64,000 nt of DNA. Origin: Aptenodytes patagonicus. Taxonomy: Eukaryota > Chordata > Aves > Sphenisciformes > Spheniscidae. Under the pieces are notes generated by a model that saw only the letters and a list, made by a program, of their open reading frames with translations, did not search any database and was not told the origin of the DNA. Position numbers and translations under genes: made by a program. This document shows, in pieces, positions 15,240 to 47,955 of this stretch. Every line of letters begins with the position of its first letter. The first letter of the stretch is position 1. The DNA lies in the NCBI RefSeq assembly GCF_965638725.1, contig NC_134952.1, positions 66,741,424 through 66,805,423 of the forward strand, read 5' to 3'.

Positions 15240-15407
15240 TAGAGTAGCTTTTGTTTGCTTCAAAAGCCACAAAGCCAAAGAGGAAGTGTAGGAGAACGTG
15301 GGCAGGACGGTGGCCAGGAGCCTCATGACCTCATCTTTTTCCGCCACATGGGGATTGGTGGCTGTGCCTGGGACAGGGTTTAAATTCCCCGACGTTGGAG
15401 ATGTCAG
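15240..15407 (+). promoter_or_regulatory. SPP1: Proximal SPP1 promoter
   Basis: A TATA-like TTTAAAT lies at 15379-15385, and an inverted CCAAT box (ATTGG) at 15354-15358, about 25 bases upstream of it. Rodent osteopontin promoters are known to have the same pairing of a TTTAAA-type TATA element with an inverted CCAAT box near -50. A nuclear-receptor half site TGACCT lies at 15326-15331; on the minus strand it reads AGGTCA, three bases, GGCTCC, an imperfect DR3 that could be a weak vitamin D element (inference). The start site would be about 25-30 bases after the TATA element, near 15408. Placement also relies on the good splice donor at 15520. Confidence 0.62.
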
Positions 15408-15519
15408 GCAGTCAGGGGACGAGGGGAGAAAGCCAGAGCTGCTGGGAGCCAACTGGCTGGAGCTGCTGCTGGGATCACTAAGAACGCTCTTGTCGCAGCT
15501 GACTCCAGCACCAGAAAAG
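15408..15519 (+). other. SPP1: SPP1 non-coding exon 1 (5' UTR)
   Basis: This segment follows the TATA-like element and ends at CCAGAAAAG followed by the donor GTAATT (15520). It contains no ATG in useful context. Known SPP1 genes have a short untranslated first exon spliced to an exon beginning GAAAA just before the start codon, and exon 2 here begins GAAAAACATCACAATG. The 5' edge is estimated from the TATA position, not seen directly. Confidence 0.6.
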
Positions 15520-16792
15520 GTAATTTTTTGCTTTTTTACCTGACATGTGCCATTCTGTCTGCAGCTTTAGTCAAGTAAGCGTTGGGCAGGAGATCTTTGA
15601 AAACTGCTTCACTGGACAGGGATATTTGATGTTTCTCTGTGGAAAAAGGTGTGCTTTTATAGGAGCAAGGTTGCTTTAGCGATGCAAGGTATTACACATA
15701 ATCACAATTTTAAACCTGTCTGCTGACAGATGTCAGGAGGAGGTTACTGAAAACCCTGCCACTGAATCAAGTGCTGGAAACTCAAAGCTGGTACTTGAAC
15801 ACAGACAGCTTCCTCCCTTGTGTAACCACTGCCTGGCAGTGTCCTTGTTTCTCCTGGCAGGCTTGCGGTTTGTGCTACACGCTACTGAATGGATGGGACA
15901 CGCACTGTGTAGCTCTTGAAATTGCAATACCTCTAATAGAGTGTCCTGTCTCAGGGCCAGCCTTACTAATGTATTTTAAATGTGCCCTTAGTAGCTTTTC
16001 TTTCCTGATATGATTTACTAAATTTTTAAATGCCTCTTCTTCATCAGTAAATCAGTTTAATTTCTCAGGCATGTTCCTTATCCTGGGAATTGGTCTGTCA
16101 GCACCAAAGTTTACTGTAGCTCAGCACTCTCCTAATTTCAGCAGGAATCACTCATTTATTAAATTGCTAAAACTGCAATGTGAGCAGATATTTCACTTCA
16201 TCTCTTGCTTGGAAACACAGGGGATTCTGTTCAAACTTCTGGAGGGGGAAATAAAGGTCTATCAATAAAAGCAGTTTATGTTCATATAAACTGAGTTTAC
16301 TCACAGTGACTCCAGTTAATAACCCTGAAAACTAGTTTTAAAATAACTGAAAAGAGAATCCAAGCTCAGTTTGTCTTGTCCTGTCTCTTCTGACAAAATG
16401 TTGTTAAATGAACGAAGATAAACCAAAGCTGATCTTTATAGCACTTTGTTTTTCACAAAGCTTTTCCTTTGCCAGTGCAAGTCAGTAGATGACAGGAGGA
16501 ATCTGCTCGTCTTCTCAGTGTGGCTACTCTCACCACTGCTCAGCACTTCTCACTACCTGGTTTTAAAATTCTTGTAGCTTTTGAGTTGCTAAGTCATTAC
16601 AAAACCAGCTCAGTGTGGGGTGGTGATGGAGGACAGAGGAAAAAGATCGGCATGGGCAGGTTGAATCCTTAGCAGAGAGCTGGTCTTGACGTGGTGAAGT
16701 ATACCAGGAGAAAGAAAAAGCCTATGGAATTTTTGTGGTATTTTACCTTGTTGTCTCACTGTTCCAAAATATTTTCTAGGAAAAACATCACA

Positions 16793-16846
16793 ATGAAGGT
16801 GGCAGTTCTGTGTTTATGCCTTATCAGCATCACCGCTGCATGGCCA
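16793..16846 (+). CDS. SPP1: SPP1 coding exon 2 (signal peptide)
   Basis: The exon starts at 16780 after the acceptor TTTTCTAG, with 13 untranslated bases before the ATG. It encodes 18 residues, MKVAVLCLCLISITAAWP, a signal peptide with likely cleavage after Ala16. The donor is GTGAGT at 16847. In known SPP1 genes this exon likewise encodes only the leader and ends two residues beyond it. Confidence 0.95.
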
Positions 16847-19615
16847 GTGAGTAAATCACAAATGCATGTCAGCAATCACTTGCATGTTTTCTTTGCATAT
16901 TAGCAAGAAACTAATACTGACAAATGCTTTTTCTCTTTTCTCCTTTCAAGGTGAGTAAATCCAAGAAGCATGCCACTTCTGCCAGCTCCGAAGAAAAATA
17001 CGTAAGCTCCTTCTGTCTTTCTATTCATTTTCTTTAATAAATCCTTTTTGATTTCTTTTTCTTTAATACACATTGCCCGATACTTGTTTTATGATGATTG
17101 CTGCTTGCAGAACATGTCCTTACCTGGCTGTTATGAGCCAGTTTCTCAGGTAGCCAAAGCAGAGAGCCACTGATGTCAGTTGATTTTTGCCATGTTAGGA
17201 CTTTTTGTTAGTTGTATCTCTGGACCAGCACTGGAAACCTTTTTTTCTTAATGAAAAATGTGTAAGCTGTCAGTTAAAAAGAGAAGAGGTCTGTAGCATG
17301 GCACAACTACTATAACCCACATTCATTAGTGTGGATCAGATGACAATATTTGGTGTTGGAAGAACACTTTAATCCAATTCCCATGATTTTTTTTGGAGTG
17401 GTGTGCATGAACGGTATTAGTCTTGTATATAGCTATTTGATTGATACTCCATTGCCAGCTACTAATTGATGTAAAATAAATTCTTTGCTCTAAGAATCAG
17501 CTACTGCATTTAGTTTAGAGTCTTCATGATGTGGGAGGTAAATCACTCTTGGGAAAAGGACCTGAGAATTAGGAGACATGATGGTCATTAGATATAACTC
17601 CAAATTTCACTCAATAAAAACGAGCTGGAGAAACTGATCTGAAATTCCCCAGGCTCTGCTAGTGGGAGAGGCGCATCTTCTCTACTATATTGTTTGGGTA
17701 TAAGGTTCATCTGGGATCATGGCTTGTTCTGAGTCCTCTTCCTACTGCAATGAATTGCTGAGGACACATCCTGTACAAAAGGAGTATGTATTGCAGATGC
17801 CACATCTGCCTGAAAACAGAGGTTGTGATGCAGGCAGCTTTGCCTGCTCCTGTATGCTCCTTTGTGGATTAAACACACACACACCCTTTTTTTTCTCTTG
17901 AAGGACCCCAGGGGCCATCACTCACACAGATACCACCACCACCACCATGTGAATTCTCAGTCTTGGGAGAGTCTGCAGCACCCACAGAATGACCTGGCAT
18001 CACCTCAGCAGGTACAGGCAACTAACTGGAAGAGAAAGCAGAACATCTTTCAATGCCAGAATCTGCAAGTTAGGATTAAGTGCTTAAAGAATAGTCAACA
18101 TGCTGATCAGCTCTACTGTATATGCCTTTGTGTGCTAATAGTGAGTTTTACGTTGTTTTCAGACTCTTTACTCTTCAGAAGAAAGCGTGGATGTCCCAGT
18201 ACAACCGGTAAATGTTTTGAACAGCAAAATGTCAGTTGAGTGCTGCAGGGCAGCCAGTGTGTAGCAGCACTCATTTTCCTCAATCAAATGTGGTTCTTGT
18301 GGTAACATCTCTCCCTACATAAAACAAAGCTTCAGGCAGGGTGAGGTGAATTCAGAGCAATTCGTGCACGTAGGTCCTCAACAGTGCATAAGCCCTGGGT
18401 GAGCAGGACAGATACCAGTCTGCACATCTCGCATATATGTTCATTTGTCTGATGCATAATAAATGTTTTCCAGCATTTTCCTGATGTGTCAAGCAAGAGC
18501 CATGAAGATGTGGATGATGACGATGATAACGATTCCAATGACACGGATGAATCCGATGAGGTTGTCACAAGTTTTCCCACAGACATTCCAGTAACTGTAC
18601 CCTTCTCTCCTTTCCCTTTCACCCGGGGAGACAATGCCGGCAGAGGTGACAGCGTGGCCTACAGGGTGAGAGCAAAAGCCACAGTGGTGAAGCCTAGCAA
18701 ACTCCGCAAAGCTGCAAAAAAGGTAAATAGCGCTGAGCAGTGGTACCCAGTTTTTTGGAAAAGGGTAGTGAACTTGAAAATGGACATGTTATTTTATGGG
18801 AGTAAGTTTTGAAAAGAATTGGTGGGGCGAAAGTAGGCATAAGTGAAGGAATGTATTTCCTTTCTCTGGATACCCCAAATCAGGGGCTATCGATGGCCAG
18901 AGGGCTGTCAATGTGCTGAGGCAGGAGTGTAGCCTCCTGCTGCAAGCTGTGCAATACTGCAATTTGCACTATCAAGATACACTTGCACACATGAAATCTG
19001 AGGCCAGGATCAAACTTGAGTTTCTCGTAATGTGAAAGGCTCATGTAACTCCATAAAAGACCACAGATCTCCAGGCAGAGATGTATCATGCAGGCTTTGA
19101 GTGTCCCCGCAGCCTACACAGCTTGCTTTGGTGCAGTACAGCAGCACCTGTTGACAGATCAGTTCTTCAGGAGTAACAACAGCTCTTTCTTGTTTTGCTC
19201 TAAAACACAGCTCATTGTGTATGATGCCACGGAGGAGGATGAGAGCGCCCTGGATGTAGACAGCCAGCAAGCAGGGCTCTCCCGGGAGGATCCTGCTGCC
19301 TGCCGCTCCCTGGGGAAGCATGCCATCAGCAGGGAATGGGCTGACAAGAGCCATGGGCAGGACAGCAGCGAGCTGGACAGCAAGCAGCGTGACCGGAGCA
19401 TGGAAAACGGCAGCCGGCAGAAACTCGACAGCCATGAGGCAGAAGATGATAGCAAGGCTGGTGTCAGAGGGGATAGCCACCAGAGCATGGAAAGCAAGGA
19501 GAGCCAGGTTCACGTTTCAGCTGAGATCCCCGACGATAACAGCAATCAAACAACAGAGAGTGCCGAGGATGCTCGAGATCATCACAGCATCGAAAATAAT
19601 GAAGTCACCCTTTAA
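16793..19615 (+). CDS. SPP1: Osteopontin (secreted phosphoprotein 1), six coding exons
   Basis: Secreted acidic SIBLING phosphoprotein of bone, eggshell, kidney and immune cells; it binds integrins through RGD and binds calcium and hydroxyapatite. Coding exons are 16793-16846, 16951-17001, 17904-18011, 18163-18207, 18474-18722 and 19211-19615. All introns are phase 0, as is typical of SIBLING genes, and the product is 303 residues. Residues 1-16 are a signal peptide (MKVAVLCLCLISITAA). Ser-x-Glu phosphorylation sites occur in SSEEKY and SSEES. A His cluster is at about residues 75-85, and a long Asp run at about 98-115. RGD occurs at 137-139, 143-145 and 255-257. The C-terminus is acidic and rich in Ser, Asp and His. 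The product is longer than the roughly 264 residues I recall for chicken. An upstream in-frame ATG at 16691 lies in intron 1, so the exon 2 ATG is the start. Confidence 0.96.
16951..17001 (+). CDS. SPP1: SPP1 coding exon 3
   Basis: Seventeen residues (VSKSKKHATSASSEEKY) lie between the acceptor TTTCAAG and the donor GTAAGC. The SSEE cluster is a typical FAM20C-type (Ser-x-Glu) phosphorylation site at the mature N-terminus of osteopontins. Confidence 0.93.
17904..18011 (+). CDS. SPP1: SPP1 coding exon 4 (histidine-rich)
   Basis: Thirty-six residues follow a pyrimidine-rich acceptor ending CTTGAAG; the donor is GTACAG at 18012. It contains HHSHRYHHHHH, a dense histidine cluster, then a Gln/Ser-rich stretch ending SPQQ. 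Mammalian exon 4 encodes a Tyr-Pro-rich segment instead. A His-rich patch is a known difference of bird osteopontin. Confidence 0.93.
18163..18207 (+). CDS. SPP1: SPP1 coding exon 5
   Basis: Fifteen residues (TLYSSEESVDVPVQP) lie between the acceptor TTTTCAG and the donor GTAAAT. SSEES is the second phosphorylation cluster. It corresponds to the short exon encoding NETLPSKSNES-type sequence in mammals by position. Confidence 0.92.
18474..18722 (+). CDS. SPP1: SPP1 coding exon 6 (Asp run and paired RGD)
   Basis: Eighty-three residues. An Asp-rich calcium/mineral-binding run (DVDDDDDNDSNDTDESDE) is followed by a hydrophobic Pro/Phe stretch and then TRGDNAGRGDSVAYR, which holds two RGD tripeptides at codons 18624-18632 and 18642-18650. 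A basic stretch follows (RVRAKATVVKPSKLRKAAKK). Mammals have one RGD followed by SVVYGLR and a thrombin cleavage site. Here the sequence after the second RGD is SVAYRVRAK. Confidence 0.96.
19211..19615 (+). CDS. SPP1: SPP1 coding exon 7 (last exon)
   Basis: The acceptor AAACACAG leads into LIVYDATEEDES, the acidic start of the last exon in osteopontins. It encodes 134 residues to TAA at 19613-19615. The region is rich in Ser, Asp, Glu and His with many Ser-x-Glu sites. It contains a third RGD (codons 19466-19474, context GVRGDSHQS). The C-terminus DHHSIENNEVTL resembles the conserved SxExxEVTL-like ending of the family. The frame is also open upstream to 19088, within intron 6. Confidence 0.95.
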   Translation, partial: LIVYDATEEDESALDVDSQQAGLSREDPAACRSLGKHAISREWADKSHGQDSSELDSKQRDRSMENGSRQKLDSHEAEDDSKAGVRGDSHQSMESKESQVHVSAEIPDDNSNQTTESAEDARDHHSIENNEVTL

Positions 19616-19960
19616 AGGGAGACAAATGTAATGTTTCCCTACTTTTTCAATTCCTACCTAAGGGGAGGGGGGAGCAGCTTCATTTCGGGTAACTGTTTGT
19701 CAATGTAGAGCGCACGGTGACTTTTCGGGTTTGGGGCAGCTTCTTTACCCGGTGGCCTCCCCTCGGCCGCCAGCAGTGTCAGCCCTCCACACTGCTCGTC
19801 GTGCCGGCCTCACGGGATGCAGTCGGCAGAGGAGCAGGGAAGCAAGACAAATGCTGTCGGGCACAGAGCAAGCGTTACCTCTCTGGCATGGTGCTCTCTG
19901 TACTGCCAGCCTGTATTTTGCTGTAACTGGATTTAAATAAAAACACAAAACCCTGTACCC
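19616..19960 (+). other. SPP1: SPP1 3' UTR with poly(A) signal
   Basis: The untranslated tail follows TAA and contains AATAAA at 19936-19941. Cleavage is expected about 10-30 bases later, near 19955-19970. This gives a short 3' UTR of about 340 bases. Confidence 0.8.
19936..19941 (+). terminator. SPP1: SPP1 polyadenylation signal AATAAA
   Basis: A canonical AATAAA hexamer about 320 bases after the SPP1 stop codon, and the only good candidate before the PKD2 CpG island. Confidence 0.8.
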
Positions 19961-20453
19961 GTGGGCTGCATTACTGTTTGCTGGGTTGGGGTAGGGGGAG
20001 CTTTCTGGCTGTGTGAGGAGCTTTAATACCTCTCCTTCCTAAAACTACGTGAAATGGCTGTTCCCCTGCAATTTATTAAGTGTGTAAAAACCCCTCTGCG
20101 GGGCCTCCTTCCGCTTTTACCGAGGTGAGCGGCGAGCTGGCCTGAAATACCTGGCGCCGGTCCCTGCACCGCTACCACAGAGGCGCCCCCGGGCTTCCAG
20201 CCTCACGGCGCGGCTCGGCGCTTCAAGCCTTGGGCGGGGGGGCGGAGGCACACGCCCGGCGCGCGGCCCCACCGGCCGCGTCCCTCTCTGAGGCCACGGG
20301 GAGGGAGGGAGGCAGGCCCCGGCCGCCGCTCCCGCTGGGAGGCAGGGCGACTACATCTCCCTCCGTACCCCGGGCTTTCCGGGCCGGCGCCGGAGGGCGG
20401 GGAAGGGGCGGAGGCGGCGGCGCCCCGCCCCAGGCGGCGGCGGCGGCGGGCTG

Positions 20454-44946
<24,493 letters not shown>

Positions 44947-47914
44947 GATTGACTTTGTAGGTGATTCTAAACATTTCAGGTCAGTATTAAGCCAGCAAAT
45001 ACACTACTCCACTGTTTCCCAGTATGAGGTGATCGTCCTGATCAGACCACTAAGGACAATTTTCACTGGTGGGCAAAAGTAAATATTCTCTTCATAAGGC
45101 ATTTTCAGACCTATGTAAGCCATGTGTCACGTTCAAGTTACCGACAGTGAGACTGTCACCCTTGGAAACGAAAATGCAGGAGACAGAATGGAAACCAGGT
45201 GTGACAAAATCTACCTGGACAGAATTTTGGTTCCATACATGTATTTTGGGGAACACTTTCACGAGAGCAGAAAGCTTCAGACAAAATAATGTGCTGTGGC
45301 TAAAACACTCAAATGAAAGGCTATGAGTCTTCTGCTTTCTATTGGAAAATACGATTTTTAAATGCTTTTAAAAGCAATTTTTAAAAGAAGATGGCATCAG
45401 TTTATTGTCTCCTTCATTATAACGGCTGACACTTTTCAAAGAGATAAAACAGCACTTTTTTTTTTACTTTGAGTTTCTACCTATTTTTCTGAGTTATTCT
45501 TGGTGTACTAACATTTTCATTAACTTAAATTGTTCATTTTTTACTGTTTTTGAGAAATACTATGTTTCTTTAAACAGAAGAAAGTGCACTTAGTTTTTAC
45601 AACTGTAAATCACATTATTCCATAATAGAAACTGTATGCATTACATGTTTTTGCATTTCATTAGCATTTCAAAAGTAATATTTGAGAACGGCCTCTTCAC
45701 ACCCAAATAACGTAATCATTTTCAACTTTGTTGCAAAGTGCCCATTTTTTAATGCTATGTTTTCATGATCTAAGTGTTCCTGGGATAAACATTCCACAGG
45801 TTCTTAGGTAAATATGGTTACTTTGCAGAAAATATATTATTTAAAAGCACACAAAATTGAAAAACACTAACTCTTCCTCGGGTGTGACAGGGAAGGGGCA
45901 GAGACGTTGCTGACAGTTGGGAAAATCGAATCTTGTGCTCTATCACATTCTAATTGCGTCTCGACTATGTAGTTTGTATTTACATTTAACAGAACTGCTT
46001 GTAAAATTATTAGGTATATTTCTACATATGCTTTTCTGCTGAGGTGCAACACGTGATTCCTGTGGAAAGGTGTTTGTAGTATAATCACTGATTTTTAGTA
46101 TTTAATTTCCTCTGCTTTCCATGTCGTAGAAGCTTTGTTTTTGAAAGGAGATGCAACACTGAAATTACGTTGGCTTCCTATAGAAAGCATCGAGGCATAG
46201 TGTTTGTAGTTTTGCCTAGCAACGTGTTTCCGTATGTGGAATGCTGGGTTAGGAGGGAGGTTTTCAGTTGTGCTTTTTTCCTGAAGATGGCAGTTGTCTT
46301 GTATTTAAAGACTTAGAGTCGGTGTAAAGGAAAATGGAAAGCTACATAATCAAACACATCTTAGCTATTAGTAGGGTATATAGAGGAAACAATGCCTACT
46401 TAACAAAGTGTAAGTAGCATGTATATGTTAGGTTGGTGCTTTTTATTTCAAAAAGCAGTTATTGCCAGGGGTTAGCACCTCATTCTTGTGGTAGTACTGC
46501 TTAGGCAAAGCTTACATCTTGCATATGTTCTTACAACTGCATTGCCTGGATGTACAATGACTCAGAATGCCTTCCCTCTAACCAGAGAACTTGTTAAAAC
46601 TAAATAGACTTCATGACTTTCCCTATTTTTAATTTTACGAGAAACCATATGCACAGAAACTTAATGTAAGGTGGAGCAGGAGGAAGTTCAATGTGGAGAT
46701 CGGAATTTCTTAGTAGCTTTGGCTCGAGAACAGAATGACGTGGGAAAACAGGTTGTGATTCTTGTGAAGTATTTTTTCTTTCTGTGGGTTATTTTGTCCT
46801 GTACTAGGAAGAAATTCATACTCTTTCACAAGAGACGCCGTCAACTTCCCAAAACAGCGCACAGCACAGTGGTTAGGGCATTTGTGTGAAACGAGAGACA
46901 CTCAGACTAAGCTCTGTCTTGCCTTGATTGAACGTTTTTGGACCTTAGAAACCTTCCTGAGGAAAGCTTTTCTGTGTTGAACTGGCACTTCTGACTTTAA
47001 ACAAACAAACCAAAAAAATACTAGCTGTACACATGGCCAGCTGGTGCGCAAGGAAAATAGAAAATACAATACAAAGCCATTTAAATATACATAGCCTTGT
47101 CTTTACATTCATATCCAAAATGTGTAGTATGTTGGTGTGTGACATGATTTACAGCGTAAACTCTGAGGTATGCTAACTAATTACATGTGTGTAACATGGA
47201 ATTGATGTTGGGTTTCTAGGGTCAAGGGTTCTAAGATAGTATTTAAATAATCATGTACTTAAAATCAATGACTTTGGTCAAATGACCCAATTTGAGTTGT
47301 CCAGCAATCAGCTGGAACTTTACTAAGAATACCTTGTGTTTAAGGTTTGTGCCTGTGGCCTGTAAAGCATGTGGCATGCTTGAGGTTTATGGCAGCAGGG
47401 ACTGGGGTGTGTGCAGAAGTGATCTAGCAGTCATGTGTTGGTAAGGCAGGGCCTTCCTGGGGGGAAAGAAAGCAAAACTAAACCTATCAGTATGGTTTTA
47501 AATAGGTTTCCTGTAAAAATGTATCTTTCGAACTGTGTGACTGAATTTACATTTTATCTTTTATTTGTAGTATATGTTTATTATGAAAATGTTTGCATTC
47601 ATAGCTATATTTGTTGAGGTATATTTCTGTAACGTGTCGTTACTTAATAACAAATTTCATCTTGAAGTGCAGTAAGTTTTCATGGGGTACCCGTGTGTGT
47701 TGACGATGGGCCTTGCAATAAGTGCATAGCCACTTGACCAATGTTACAAACATTTTATTACTTCATTTTTCAACTTTAGATTATAATATCATTTGTCACT
47801 TATTACAAAGGTAAGGTTTTTGCATAGTAATGTACAGTGTTTGGTCGTATTAGGAAGCTGTTAATTATGCAAGTCTTCTACAATGATCAAGAATGTATTG
47901 ATCTGTAAAACTGA

Positions 47915-47922
47915 GCACTTTA
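47915..47922 (+). promoter_or_regulatory. PKD2: miR-17-family 8-mer seed match
   Basis: GCACTTTA is the full 8-mer target for the miR-17/20/93/106 seed and lies seven bases before the AATAAA signal. Direct miR-17 repression through the PKD2 3' UTR is known in mammals. Function in this species is inferred. Confidence 0.5.
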
Positions 47923-47928
47923 CTTCCT

Positions 47929-47934
47929 AATAAA
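47929..47934 (+). terminator. PKD2: PKD2 polyadenylation signal AATAAA
   Basis: Canonical hexamer (CCTAATAAACG) followed by AT-rich sequence; it is the best candidate for the distal end of the PKD2 message. Confidence 0.65.
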
Positions 47935-47955
47935 CGTTTTATATAATCTATAGAG

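Larger units (their letters stand above)
1..15350. other. Non-coding region upstream of SPP1
   Basis: I see no supportable gene in this 15 kb. Open frames are short (the longest is about 136 codons), lie on both strands, overlap each other and lack exon-like splice signals or recognisable domains. In other amniotes the neighbour upstream of SPP1 is another SIBLING gene (MEPE/ovocleidin-116), but no large acidic last exon of that kind is visible here. The region holds simple-sequence tracts (T-rich at 5689-5700 and 14601-14621, TG/TA-rich at about 6770-6815, a purine-rich strand at about 8390-8455) and a small inverted repeat at 2358-2398. Distal SPP1 regulatory elements could lie here but cannot be identified by eye. 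Confidence 0.6.
15520..19210 (+). other. SPP1: SPP1 introns 1-6
   Basis: Introns span 15520-16779, 16847-16950, 17002-17903, 18012-18162, 18208-18473 and 18723-19210. All have GT-AG ends. I see no mobile element in them. Intron 1 (1260 nt) could hold regulatory sites. Intron 3 has a CA-rich run and a long T tract directly before exon 4, which serves as its pyrimidine tract. Confidence 0.8.
44947..47955 (+). other. PKD2: PKD2 3' UTR
   Basis: Three kilobases of AT-rich, gene-free sequence follow the stop codon and end with AATAAA at 47929-47934. Seed matches for the miR-17 family occur at 45452-45458 (GCACTTT) and 47915-47922 (GCACTTTA). The end is inferred from the last good signal; earlier cleavage sites are possible. 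Confidence 0.65.

Noticed and set aside
16691-16792. Upstream in-frame ATG extending SPP1 by 34 residues
   Set aside because: A strong acceptor at 16778-16779 and a perfect signal peptide starting at 16793 show that the upstream part is intron 1.
18332-18634. 100-codon minus-strand frame rich in Ser
   Set aside because: The Ser run is the reverse complement of the Asp-coding repeat in SPP1 exon 6.
19010-19513. 167-codon minus-strand open frame
   Set aside because: Exact antisense shadow of SPP1 exon 7 and the end of intron 6; the plus strand is the conserved coding strand.
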